Below are positions 24,806-32,557 of a stretch of DNA of 64,000 nucleotides, piece by piece. Below the pieces are notes generated by a model. It had not been told where the DNA came from. It searched no databases and saw only the letters and a list, made by a program, of their open reading frames with translations. The stretch's first letter is position 1. Every line of letters starts with the position of its first letter. The position numbers and the translations under genes are program-made. Source of the stretch: Aeromicrobium choanae (GTDB lineage: Bacteria; Actinomycetota; Actinomycetes; Propionibacteriales; Nocardioidaceae); the NCBI RefSeq assembly GCF_900167475.1, contig NZ_LT796768.1, positions 2,728,001 to 2,792,000 on the forward strand, read 5' to 3'.

Positions 24806-27697
24806 GTGACCCGCACCCGCTTCTCGGACCCGGAGACCGCCACCGCGAACCTCGCTCGGCTCGGCTCCGTCTCGCCCGAGTTCGTCGACCAGATCGCCGC
24901 GGTCGCCGATCCCGACGGCGCGCTCGCGTCGCTCGTGGCGCTCGCGGAGACCGACGAGGGGCCGCGGCTGATGGCCGCGCTGGAGGACGACCCCGTGCTG
25001 CGGCAGCGCGCGATGATCGTGCTGGGCACCAGCCGTGCGATCGGCGAGTTCTGGCGACGTCACCCGGAGTACGTCCTCGACCTGGTGGGGGAGCGCCTGC
25101 TGGAGCGGCCCGCCACCGAGCCGGAGTACCGCGAGTGGCTCGCCGACGTGACCGACCCCGACGCGCTGCGCGTGCGCTACCACCGCGAGCTGGCCGCGAT
25201 CGCCGCGCGCGACCTCAACGCCCACACCACGTTCAAGCAGTCGTCAGCCGAGCTGTCCGACCTCGCGGTCGCCACGCTCGACGCCGCCCTGCGGATCGCC
25301 GGCGACGAGGAGGACGACTCCGAGCTCGTCCGCGTGGCCGTCATCGCGATGGGCAAGACCGGCGGACACGAGCTGAACTACGTGAGCGACGTGGACGTCA
25401 TCTTCGTGCACGAGCCGGTCGAGGGCGCCGACGAGCAGCGCGCCGCGGCCGCCGCCACGCGGATGGCGAGCGCGATCATCCGGATCTGCGGCGACCACAC
25501 CGCCGAGGGCACGATCTGGGAGGTCGACCCGAACCTGCGTCCCGAGGGCAGGCACGGCCCGCTGAGCCGCACCCTGGGCAGCCACATCGCCTACTACGAC
25601 CGGTGGGCCGTCACGTGGGAGTTCCAGGCGCTGCTCAAGGCCCGGTACGCCGCCGGCGACCGCGAGCTGGGCGAGGCGTACCTCGAGGCGCTCCAGCCGA
25701 TGGTCTGGAAGGCGGCCGAGCGCGACGACTTCGTGCCCGAGGTCCGCCGGATGCGCCGGCGCGTCATCGAGAACATCCCCGCGGCCCACCGCGATCGCCA
25801 GCTGAAGCTCGGCAGCGGCGGCCTGCGCGACGTCGAGTTCGCCGTCCAGCTGCTGCAGCTCGTGCACGGCCGGGTCGACGAGCAGATCCGCAGCCCCAAC
25901 ACCCTCGAGGCCCTGCGAGCGCTCACCGACCGCGGCTACGTCGGACGCCGCGACGGCTCCGCGCTGGAGGAGGCCTACGAGTTCCTGCGTGCCCTCGAGC
26001 ACCGGATGCAGCTGTTCCGGCTGCGCCGCACCCACCTGGTGCCCGAGGACGTCGACGATCTCCGGCGGATCGGCCGCAGCATGGGCTTCACCACGAATCC
26101 GGCCGACAACCTGGTCAAGGAGTGGCAGGCGCACCGGCGGATCGTCAGCCGCCTGCACGAGAAGATCTTCTACCGGCCGCTGCTCGAGGCCGTGGCGTCC
26201 CTCCCGGAGGACCGGCTGCGGCTCAGCACCGAGGCGGCGCAGGACCGGCTCGCGGCGCTGGGCTACAGCGACCCGAAGGGCGCGATGGCCCACATCGGCG
26301 CCCTCACCTCGGGCGTCACGCGACGGGCCGCCATCCACCGCTCGCTGCTGCCGGCGATGCTGTCGTGGTTCGCCGAGTCCCCGCAGCCCGATGCGGCGCT
26401 GCTCGCCTTCCGCCAGATCTCCGAGGAGCTCGGCGACTCGCCCTGGTACCTGCGCAAGCTCCGCGACGAGGGCAGCGGGGCCCAGCAGTTCGCGCACATG
26501 CTCGCCTCCAGCACGTACGTCACCGACCTGATCCGGCGCGCGCCCGACGCCGTGGCGCTGCTCGGCGACGACGAGGCGCTGGTGCCGCGCGACCTCGACC
26601 GGCTCGACACCGAGATGACGATCGCGGCCAAGCGGCACCAGATCCCCGACGGTGCCGTGCGTGCGGTGCGGCGGATCCGGCGCCGCGAGCTGTCGCGTGT
26701 CGCGATGTCCGACGTGCTGGGCCGGCTCGACGTCACCGAGGTCGGCGAGGCGCTGACGGCGATCAACACGGCCACGATCTCCGCCACGCTGGCCACGGCG
26801 GAGGCGGCCTGGTCCCAGGACCATGACAAGCCGCTGCCCACGCGGAACGCCATCGTCCTGATGGGACGGCTCGGCGGCCACGAGGCGGGGTACGGCTCCG
26901 ACGCCGACGTGATGTTCGTGCACGACCCGGTCGAGGGCGCGGACGGCGACGAGGCGAAGGCGTGCGCCCTGTGGATCGCCCAGCTCATCCGCCAGATGCT
27001 GGGTGCCGCGGGCGCCGATCCCGCGCTGGAGATCGACGCCGGACTGCGCCCCGAGGGCAAGAACGGTCCGCTCGTCCGCTCCTTCGACGCCTATGCGGCG
27101 TACTACGCCAAGTGGTCGGACACGTGGGAGGCGCAGGCGCTGTTGCGCGCCGAGGCCGCCGTGGGCGATCCCGAGCTGTGCCGGCGGTTCACAGAGCTGA
27201 TCGACCCGCTGCGCTATCCCGAGGGCGGTCTGTCGGCCTCGCAGGAGCGCGACATCCGGCGGATCAAGGCTCGGGTGGACTCCGAGCGGCTGCCTCGCGG
27301 TGCCAACCCGAACACGCACCTCAAGCTGGGGCGCGGGGGACTGGCCGACGTCGAGTGGACCATCCAGCTGCTGCAGATGCAGCACGCCCACCGGGTGCCG
27401 GCGCTGCGCACCACCCGCACGATCGACGCCCTGGAGGCGGCCGCCGACGCCGACATCCTCTCGGCCGAGGACACCCAGGCCCTCATCGAGTCCTGGCGCT
27501 TCGTGACCCGCATCCGCAACGGCGTGGTGCTGTGGCGTGCCAAGCCCGCCGAGTCGATGGTCGAGACCACCGCCGACCGCATCGGCCTCGCGCACCTCCT
27601 GGGCATCGGGCAGGACCACACCGAGGAGATGGTCAACGACTACATGCGGATCACGCGTCGGGCCCGCCAAGTGGTGGAGCGCGTCTTCTACGAGTGA
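24806..27697 (+). CDS. glnE: Bifunctional glutamine synthetase adenylyltransferase/deadenylase
   Basis: 963 residues with the two-domain organisation of GlnE. Each half has a nucleotidyltransferase core: MGKTGGHELNYVSDVDVIFVHEP in the N-terminal (deadenylating) half and MGRLGGHEAGYGSDADVMFVHDP in the C-terminal (adenylating) half, each followed by a regulatory helical domain (LKLGSGGLRDVEFAVQLLQL and LKLGRGGLADVEWTIQLLQM). It sets glutamine synthetase activity by adenylylating a Tyr in response to nitrogen status. GTG at 24806 is 5 bases after the glnA2 stop, so co-expression is likely; the main target GlnA1 is not in the window. Confidence 0.96.
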   Translation: MTRTRFSDPETATANLARLGSVSPEFVDQIAAVADPDGALASLVALAETDEGPRLMAALEDDPVLRQRAMIVLGTSRAIGEFWRRHPEYVLDLVGERLLERPATEPEYREWLADVTDPDALRVRYHRELAAIAARDLNAHTTFKQSSAELSDLAVATLDAALRIAGDEEDDSELVRVAVIAMGKTGGHELNYVSDVDVIFVHEPVEGADEQRAAAAATRMASAIIRICGDHTAEGTIWEVDPNLRPEGRHGPLSRTLGSHIAYYDRWAVTWEFQALLKARYAAGDRELGEAYLEALQPMVWKAAERDDFVPEVRRMRRRVIENIPAAHRDRQLKLGSGGLRDVEFAVQLLQLVHGRVDEQIRSPNTLEALRALTDRGYVGRRDGSALEEAYEFLRALEHRMQLFRLRRTHLVPEDVDDLRRIGRSMGFTTNPADNLVKEWQAHRRIVSRLHEKIFYRPLLEAVASLPEDRLRLSTEAAQDRLAALGYSDPKGAMAHIGALTSGVTRRAAIHRSLLPAMLSWFAESPQPDAALLAFRQISEELGDSPWYLRKLRDEGSGAQQFAHMLASSTYVTDLIRRAPDAVALLGDDEALVPRDLDRLDTEMTIAAKRHQIPDGAVRAVRRIRRRELSRVAMSDVLGRLDVTEVGEALTAINTATISATLATAEAAWSQDHDKPLPTRNAIVLMGRLGGHEAGYGSDADVMFVHDPVEGADGDEAKACALWIAQLIRQMLGAAGADPALEIDAGLRPEGKNGPLVRSFDAYAAYYAKWSDTWEAQALLRAEAAVGDPELCRRFTELIDPLRYPEGGLSASQERDIRRIKARVDSERLPRGANPNTHLKLGRGGLADVEWTIQLLQMQHAHRVPALRTTRTIDALEAAADADILSAEDTQALIESWRFVTRIRNGVVLWRAKPAESMVETTADRIGLAHLLGIGQDHTEEMVNDYMRITRRARQVVERVFYE

Positions 27698-27735
27698 CCC
27701 CGAATCTCGGTGCGGGACGGCGAGTGGGCGCGGGT

Positions 27736-27741
27736 TAGCCT
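27736..27741 (+). promoter_or_regulatory. -10 element (TAGCCT) of DUF3152 gene
   Basis: TAGCCT ends 6 bases before the ATG at 27748 (leaderless arrangement). An AAGG in the same gap could also act as a weak ribosome site. Confidence 0.4.
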
Positions 27742-27747
27742 GAAGGC

Positions 27748-28638
27748 ATGCTCTCGCGACTGCTTCCCCTCGTCCTGGCCGCCGGGCTGCTCTCGGCGGC
27801 TCCGGCGACGGCCGCGGGTCCCACTCCGGTCGCGCCGGCCGTGGCACCGACGTCGCAGCCGGCACCCCAGCAGATCGTCGTGCGCGAGGGCCCGAAGGTG
27901 AAGGGCACCCATCGGTTCGGCAAGACGCTCACCCGCTCGGTGGGCCGCTACTCCGTCGGCGGTCTGCAGGTCCGCACCCAGTGGCTGCGCGACGGCAAGC
28001 CGATCAAGGGCGCCACCCGCTGGAAGTACGAGCTCGGCGTTCGGGACGTCGGCCACACGGTGCGCGTCCGGGTCACCGTCAGCAAGCCGGGCTACCGCAC
28101 CCTCACGCACCGCTCGCCGTGGCGCAAGGTCAAGCACGTGCGCGACGTGCGCCGCACGGTGAAGTACTCGATCGCCACCAACGGCTCGATGACCACGAGT
28201 GTGAAGACGTTCAAGCGCCAGGTCGCCGAGATCCTCGACGACCCGCGGGGGTGGCGTGCCGCCGGCATCAAGTTCAAGCGCGTGAAGTCAGGCGGCTCGA
28301 TGACGATCGTGCTGGCCCAGGCCTCGCGCGTGCCCACGTACTCGAGCGTCTGCTCGTCCACGTGGAGCTGCCGCGTGGGCCGCCACGTGATCATCAACCA
28401 GGAGCGCTGGAAGCACGCCTCGCCGGCCTGGAACGCCGCGAAGGGCACCACCCTGCGGGGCTACCGCCACATGGTCGTCAACCACGAGACCGGCCACTGG
28501 CTCGGCTGGCACCACAAGTCCTGCGGCGGCAAGGGCCAGAAGGCCCCCGTCATGATGCAGCAGTCGAAGGGCCGCAACGGGTGCACCTTCAACCCGTGGC
28601 CGAAGCCCTCGGAGCGCAACGTGCCCCGGTACCGCTGA
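27748..28638 (+). CDS. Secreted DUF3152 metalloprotease-like protein
   Basis: 296 residues: signal peptide (to about residue 23), one Ig-like repeat (GPKVKGTHRFGKTLTRSVG...YRTLTH) of the type seen at the end of the iron-locus propeller protein, then a DUF3152 domain. The latter carries a perfect metzincin-like zinc site HExxHxxGxxH (H246, E247, H250, G253, H256 in NHETGHWLGWHH) followed by MMQQSKG. This suggests a secreted zinc peptidase; no activity is established for the family as far as I know. Its last five codons and stop form half of a direct repeat and one arm of the original terminator (see 28620-28970). Confidence 0.85.
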   Translation: MLSRLLPLVLAAGLLSAAPATAAGPTPVAPAVAPTSQPAPQQIVVREGPKVKGTHRFGKTLTRSVGRYSVGGLQVRTQWLRDGKPIKGATRWKYELGVRDVGHTVRVRVTVSKPGYRTLTHRSPWRKVKHVRDVRRTVKYSIATNGSMTTSVKTFKRQVAEILDDPRGWRAAGIKFKRVKSGGSMTIVLAQASRVPTYSSVCSSTWSCRVGRHVIINQERWKHASPAWNAAKGTTLRGYRHMVVNHETGHWLGWHHKSCGGKGQKAPVMMQQSKGRNGCTFNPWPKPSERNVPRYR

Positions 28639-28642
28639 GGCA
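28620..28642 (+). repeat. 23-bp direct repeat, left copy (overlaps end of DUF3152 gene)
   Basis: The last 19 bases of the DUF3152 gene, including its stop codon, plus 4 bases are repeated exactly at 28948-28970. The repeat core is GTGCCCCGGTACCGCTGA followed by GGCA. Confidence 0.9.
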
Positions 28643-28689
28643 ACACGTTGCACTAGTGCGAATTCGCTTCGACGCTGCACCGCTGCGCG

Positions 28690-28695
28690 TAGCCT
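28690..28695 (+). promoter_or_regulatory. -10 element (TAGCCT) of small membrane ORF
   Basis: TAGCCT ends 6 bases before the ATG at 28702, the same spacing as for several other genes here. Confidence 0.35.
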
Positions 28696-28701
28696 CAGCG
28701 C

Positions 28702-29004
28702 ATGGCTCAACGACGCTCCGACAAGGCGAATTACCTCGCACTGCTTGTCGTCGGGATTGTCCTGCTGGTGATCTCCGCAATGGGTGAGGCGCCGGCGGGG
28801 ATGGCGCTAGGACTGCTGGCGCTCGCTGGGGCGGGGTTCTACTACTGGAAGACGGAGAAGGCTGACGGGGGGACTAACTGTCGATGCTGCCGGCGGATGG
28901 TCCTTCATCCGTCGCGGCTTCGGTCTCGGCCTGTCCGGAGCCGTGCCCGTGCCCCGGTACCGCTGAGGCACCGGGGCACGAGGCACGTGTCGATCAGCTC
29001 ATGA
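28702..29004 (+). CDS. Small membrane protein (hypothetical, 100 aa frame)
   Basis: The first 57 residues look real: a basic start MAQRRSDKANY, a helix LALLVVGIVLLVISAMG, a second helix MALGLLALAGAGFYYW and a charged KTEKADGG. The remaining part (Arg/Cys-rich, then through the right direct repeat) does not look like conserved protein and may exist only because the original stop was lost or because the frame was joined to host DNA by the insertion. Its end overlaps the convergent lipoprotein gene by 11 bases. Function unknown. Confidence 0.45.
   Translation: MAQRRSDKANYLALLVVGIVLLVISAMGEAPAGMALGLLALAGAGFYYWKTEKADGGTNCRCCRRMVLHPSRLRSRPVRSRARAPVPLRHRGTRHVSISS
28948..28970 (+). repeat. 23-bp direct repeat, right copy
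   Basis: Exact copy of 28620-28642. Here it is still joined to the complementary arm of the terminator, suggesting this was the native downstream context of the DUF3152 gene. Confidence 0.9.
28949..28979. terminator. Terminator hairpin formed by right repeat
   Basis: A 10-bp perfect stem, GTGCCCCGGT paired with ACCGGGGCAC, with an 11-base loop. The left arm is the repeat that ends the DUF3152 gene in the other copy. It also stands 15 bases after the convergent lipoprotein gene stop. Confidence 0.6.
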
Positions 29005-29533
29005 TCGACGCGCAGGTCTCGTCCTTCTCGAACGCCTGCTTCAGCCCCTCGTCGCTGGCGCTCAGCTCGGCGAGCGGTCCTTCGTAGCTGGACGACTCGG
29101 CGAGCGACTCGCTGACCTGCAGCAGGGTCGCCTGCATCTGGTCGGCGTCGGCCGTGCTGGCCGCCTTGAGGTTCTTGATGACGCCCTGGATCGTCTGGGC
29201 GCCCGTGTCGAGCGACTTCTTCGCCTGGTCGTAGGCGGCCGCGTCGACCTCCGGGGGAGTCCCGGCCTCCTGCAGCACCTGGGCCTGCGCTTCGAGTCGG
29301 TCGCGCAGCGTGCGCAGGAACGTCACGATGGCCTCCTTCGACTCCGCCGCGCTGCCGTCGGTGGCGGGCGGCTCGACGGGTGCGGTGGTCGGCTCGAGCG
29401 CCTTGCACAGCGACTGGGCCCACTTCTCCTGGGGAGTCGCCGTCGCCTCCGGCTCGTCGCTGGAGCCGGTGCAGCCGCCCAGCACGAGTCCCATCGCCGC
29501 ACCGGCGAGCGCCACCCGGATGGTCCTGTTCAT
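28994..29533 (-). CDS. Putative lipoprotein (179 aa, unknown function)
   Basis: A lipoprotein signal MNRTIRVALAGAAMGLVLGGC with C21 as the lipidated residue, a Thr/Pro/Glu linker, then a mostly helical domain with regularly spaced charged residues (TFLRTLRDRLEAQAQVLQEAG; QAKKSLDTGAQTIQGVIKNLKAAS), suggesting a helical bundle. There is a Cys near each end of the mature domain (LCKALEP and ETCASIMS) that could pair. Start supported by GGAAGG upstream. I do not recognise the family; small actinobacterial surface lipoproteins of this build are common. Confidence 0.75.
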   Translation of the reverse strand: MNRTIRVALAGAAMGLVLGGCTGSSDEPEATATPQEKWAQSLCKALEPTTAPVEPPATDGSAAESKEAIVTFLRTLRDRLEAQAQVLQEAGTPPEVDAAAYDQAKKSLDTGAQTIQGVIKNLKAASTADADQMQATLLQVSESLAESSSYEGPLAELSASDEGLKQAFEKDETCASIMS

Positions 29534-29557
29534 GTGTTGCCTTCCCGATCGGAACGA

Positions 29558-29593
29558 GGGAGGGCCCCACCGCGGCTGCGGCAGGACCCTCCC
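29558..29593 (-). terminator. Hairpin terminator after repeat-rich secreted protein gene
   Basis: GGGAGGG pairs with CCCTCCC around a G+C-rich loop, in the 86-base gap between the secreted protein gene and the lipoprotein gene on the same strand. Confidence 0.5.
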
Positions 29594-29619
29594 CGGTGTT
29601 CAGTTGATGATCACGCAGC

Positions 29620-31002
29620 TCACGGAGCGAGCGTCGCGGTCAGCTTGTTGCCCGAACCCGAGGCGAAGAGCGACAGGATGTCGTTCAGCGGGCCACAGCC
29701 CTGCAGCTTCGCGATCGAGTACGTGCTGGTGACCGTACCGCCCGCGAGCGGGTCGAAGCGGCCGTTGGACGCCAGGCGGATGTCGGACGGCTTGGACGTC
29801 TGGCACTTCGTGCCGCCGCCGAGCTTCAGGCCGAACGACTTGATCGAGGTGATCTGGATGTTCACCTTCGAGTCGGCGGTCAGCTGGCCGGTGGCGAGGT
29901 TGATGCCACCGTTGGTCTTGCCCACCGAGGTGAACGCGAGATCCGCGTCGACCGGGAGGAAGCCGAGAGCCTTCAGGCTCGCCTTGGTCTTGTCCAGCGT
30001 CAGATCGGCGACGAACTGGCCCGTGGCGAGGTTGAAGTCAGCCGCGACCTTGCCGTTCAGCGGGGCCGTGCCGTTGCCGGCCTTGATGGTCGTGCTGCCC
30101 TTGAGCTTGAACGGCACCTTGATGACCGGATCCTGGGTCGGAGTCGTGGTCGGCTCCGTCGTGGGCTCCGTGGTGGGCTCCGTGGTGGGCTCCGTGGTGG
30201 GCTCCGTGGTCGGCTCCGTGGTCGGCTCCGTGGTCGGCTCCGTGGTCGGCTCCGTCGTGGGCTCCGTGGTCGGCTCCGTGGTCGGCTCCGTGGTCGGCTC
30301 CGTGGTCGGCTCCGTGGTCGGCTCCGTGGTCGGCTCCGTCGTGGGCTCCGTGGTCGGCTCCGTCGTGGGCTCCGTCACGCCGATCGAGCCCAGTGCCAGG
30401 TCGGCAGGGCCGTTGCAGGCCAGGGTCGACGGGATGGTGGAGTTGTCGGCCTTGAAGATCGTCGCCGTGATGTTGAACGCGGCCGGCATGCCGATGACGA
30501 CCGAGTCGACCGCGTAGTCGGGGGTCGTGATCGGCGGGACGGTGCCGGTGGCGGGGATGAGCCACGGCTCGTTGGCCACCTGCGGGATCGGCGTGCGGGG
30601 CGCGCCGAGGTTCGGGATGGCGATCGTGGTGGTCTGCCCGCCCGTGGTCAGGGTGACGGCGGAGTTGGTGGACGCACCCGACGCCTCGCGGCCACCGAGC
30701 AGCAGCGCGGTGGACTGGCGCAGCAGCTCCGGCATGGTGAGGGTGATGTTCACGGGGGTCTCGGGAATCACCTGACCCGGGGTCACGGTGTCCGGGACGC
30801 TGGTCGACGCGAGGACGCCGATGTCCTGGATGCCGAGGTTCAGTCCGCCGGCGACGACCTCACACTTGTAGAGGAAGTTCTTCTCCAACGTCACGTCCGC
30901 AGCGCTCGCGCTGGCGGCTCCAATCACACTGATGGCCCCGGCACTGAGGGCTGCAGCTGCCCCTGTCGCCAGGACCTTTCCGGTCTTCGTCATCTTCTTC
31001 AC
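29620..31002 (-). CDS. Secreted protein with 19 TEPT tetrapeptide repeats
   Basis: 460 residues. Signal peptide to about residue 35 ([13 protein letters not shown]). The first domain (about 36-210) begins [21 protein letters not shown] and contains two Cys likely to be disulphide-bonded; it resembles the DUF6801-like secreted domains of actinomycetes, but I am not sure. A rod of 19 Thr-Glu-Pro-Thr units follows, then a C-terminal beta-rich domain with two more Cys ([21 protein letters not shown]). The GTG start at 31002 is preceded by AAGGA and gives a good signal peptide; earlier in-frame starts do not. No sorting motif or membrane anchor is visible, so it is probably released or wall-associated. 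Confidence 0.78.
   Translation of the reverse strand: MKKMTKTGKVLATGAAAALSAGAISVIGAASASAADVTLEKNFLYKCEVVAGGLNLGIQDIGVLASTSVPDTVTPGQVIPETPVNITLTMPELLRQSTALLLGGREASGASTNSAVTLTTGGQTTTIAIPNLGAPRTPIPQVANEPWLIPATGTVPPITTPDYAVDSVVIGMPAAFNITATIFKADNSTIPSTLACNGPADLALGSIGVTEPTTEPTTEPTTEPTTEPTTEPTTEPTTEPTTEPTTEPTTEPTTEPTTEPTTEPTTEPTTEPTTEPTTEPTTEPTTTPTQDPVIKVPFKLKGSTTIKAGNGTAPLNGKVAADFNLATGQFVADLTLDKTKASLKALGFLPVDADLAFTSVGKTNGGINLATGQLTADSKVNIQITSIKSFGLKLGGGTKCQTSKPSDIRLASNGRFDPLAGGTVTSTYSIAKLQGCGPLNDILSLFASGSGNKLTATLAP
30151..30378 (-). repeat. Tandem 12-bp repeat encoding TEPT (19 units)
   Basis: Nineteen consecutive 12-bp units, plus-strand form GGCTCCGT(G/C)GT(C/G), with only synonymous variation at two positions. 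The unit length is a multiple of three, so copy-number changes keep the frame. The unit variants are arranged in blocks, pointing to recent unit duplication. Confidence 0.95.
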
Positions 31003-31088
31003 AAGGGTGTCCTTCTTTGGGAGTTGAGCCGACGCGTCGAGAGCGCGAGAGGTGCCCTCGTGAGAGCCGGCTGTGACAGACAACACAC

Positions 31089-31117
31089 AACCTAGGGCCA
31101 CGAAAACGAAAGTGCAA
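31089..31117 (-). promoter_or_regulatory. Candidate promoter of TEPT-repeat protein gene
   Basis: On the minus strand TTGCAC, 17 bases, TAGGTT. The start site would be near 31082, giving a leader of about 80 bases before the GTG. The surrounding 31080-31200 stretch is clearly more A+T-rich than the rest of the window. Confidence 0.4.
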
Positions 31118-31213
31118 CTAGTGGTTACAAAGTCAGTGATCACTTCGGTAACATTCGTCACACAACCTGTTTGGCCCCTGGAACGACGGGTGAAACTCCT
31201 TGTCGCAGACACG

Positions 31214-31250
31214 GCAAAGCGCACCGAATCAGCGATTCGGTGCGCTTTGC
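31214..31250 (-). terminator. Terminator of desaturase operon
   Basis: A 17-bp perfect stem (arms 31214-31230 and 31234-31250, begins GCAAAGCGCACC) with a 3-base loop, 19 bases beyond the desaturase stop codon. Confidence 0.85.
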
Positions 31251-31268
31251 GAGCGGGTCAGGGAGGCG

Positions 31269-32546
31269 TCAGGCGGCCTGGGCGGCCTGCTTCGCCTCGC
31301 GCTTGGCCCGGCGCAGGGCCTTCGACTCGGGGGACTTGCCCACCTTGTACGGGTCCGACGGCTTCTTGGAGTAGACCGCCAGTTGGCGCGCCACGCTCAT
31401 GAGCTGCTTGGACAGCCGGCCCTCGTTGTACCGCAGGCCGTACTTCTCGACGAGCCGCTGCACGTCGACCTTGACCTCGCGGTAGCGCCGCGCCGGGATG
31501 TCGGGGAACAGGTGGTGCTCGATCTGGTGGCTGAGGTTGCCCGTCATCACGTGGAAGGGCTTGGACCCGGAGATGTTCGCCGAGCCCAGCAGCTGGCGCA
31601 GGTACCACTGGCCGCGGGTCTCGTTCTGGGCGTCCTCCTCGTCGAACGTCTCGACATCGGCCGGGAAGTGACCGCAGAAGATGACCAGGAAGGTCCAGAT
31701 GTTGCGGACCAGGTTGGCCGTGAAGTTGGCCGCGAGCACCGCCAGGGGCGCCCACCAGCCGACGAACGGGATCGCGGCGCAGGCGATGACGGGGTAGACG
31801 ACGTAGTCCTTGAAGAGCTGACGCCGGACCTTGACGTAGGCGCGCTTCTTGCGCGCGATGAACTCCTCCTTGCTCATCTTGCCGCCGAGGTACTCGTCGA
31901 GCTCGATGCCGTGGTACATCACGCCCCACTCGAAGAAGAGCATGAGCAGGAACGCGAGCGGGAGGTTGAACCGGTGGTTCGGGTACCACGGCTGGCCATC
32001 GTCGATCCGCAGCAGGCCGTAGCCGATGTCGCGGTCCATGCCGTGGATGTTCGTGTACGTGTGGTGGATGAAGTTGTGGCCGTGCTTCCAGTCCTGCGCG
32101 GGGGCCACGTTGTCCCACTCGTAGCGCTTGCCGTCGATCATCGGGTCGTTCATCCAGTCGTACTGACCGTGCATGACGTTGTGCCCGATCTCCATGTTCT
32201 CGATGATCTTCGAGAGGGAGAGCAGGATGACGCCGGCGATGAAGGCGGGCGGGAAGATCGGCAGGAAGATGCCGATGCGGCCCAGCACCTCGAACCACTT
32301 CTGCACGCGGATGACGCGACGGATGTAGTCGGCGTCCTCCTGACCGAGGTTGTCGAGCACGCGCTGGCGCACGGCGTCGAGCTCCTGCCCGAACTCCTCG
32401 AGCTGCTCGTACGTCATGAGGTCGAGGCCGACCGTGGACTTGCGGTTCGGGTCATAGGCGTCGACGAGGGGGACGGGCGCCTGGTTGTGGGCCGACGCGC
32501 TGAGCGGCTCGATCGGCGCGTGCTTCGTGCGCTGGAAGAGGGACAT
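31269..32546 (-). CDS. Membrane fatty acid desaturase (DesA3-like delta-9 acyl desaturase)
   Basis: 425 residues. The three His boxes of membrane di-iron desaturases are present: HNVMH (122-126), HNFIHH (157-162) and HQIEHH near residue 340, with hydrophobic segments between. It introduces a double bond into acyl-CoA or acyl lipid chains, taking electrons from the reductase encoded just upstream. ATG at 32546 is preceded by AAGGAGAA; a GTG five codons earlier overlaps that ribosome site and is rejected. The pairing mirrors M. tuberculosis desA3 with Rv3230c. The C-terminus is Lys/Arg/Ala-rich. Confidence 0.93.
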   Translation of the reverse strand: MSLFQRTKHAPIEPLSASAHNQAPVPLVDAYDPNRKSTVGLDLMTYEQLEEFGQELDAVRQRVLDNLGQEDADYIRRVIRVQKWFEVLGRIGIFLPIFPPAFIAGVILLSLSKIIENMEIGHNVMHGQYDWMNDPMIDGKRYEWDNVAPAQDWKHGHNFIHHTYTNIHGMDRDIGYGLLRIDDGQPWYPNHRFNLPLAFLLMLFFEWGVMYHGIELDEYLGGKMSKEEFIARKKRAYVKVRRQLFKDYVVYPVIACAAIPFVGWWAPLAVLAANFTANLVRNIWTFLVIFCGHFPADVETFDEEDAQNETRGQWYLRQLLGSANISGSKPFHVMTGNLSHQIEHHLFPDIPARRYREVKVDVQRLVEKYGLRYNEGRLSKQLMSVARQLAVYSKKPSDPYKVGKSPESKALRRAKREAKQAAQAA

Positions 32547-32557
32547 GTTCTTCTCCT

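Larger units (their letters stand above)
28643..28970. mobile_element. Candidate small insertion with target/att-type duplication
   Basis: A unique segment of 305 bases lies between two identical 23-bp repeats. Removing one repeat plus this segment would rejoin the DUF3152 gene with its own terminator hairpin, so the segment looks inserted at the 3' end of the gene without damaging the protein. Directly after the left repeat there are two overlapping perfect 10-bp palindromes, GCACTAGTGC (28650-28659) and GCGAATTCGC (28658-28667). The segment contains a leaderless-type promoter and a small membrane-protein frame, and looks less G+C-biased at third codon positions than its neighbours. No transposase or integrase is present; a non-autonomous element or cassette is inferred. 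Confidence 0.55.

Noticed and set aside
28702-29004. Integron attC-type cassette interpretation of the insert
   Set aside because: The overlapping palindromes are suggestive, but no attC-like paired R'/R'' boxes or integrase were seen; only a generic insertion is claimed.
30151-30378. Regular repeat array that could suggest CRISPR
   Set aside because: The units are contiguous 12-mers without spacers and encode a TEPT repeat in frame.
31003-31213. Possible small gene in the A+T-richer region between the TEPT protein and desaturase genes
   Set aside because: No frame with a start, ribosome site and plausible composition was found; it looks like promoter and terminator sequence.
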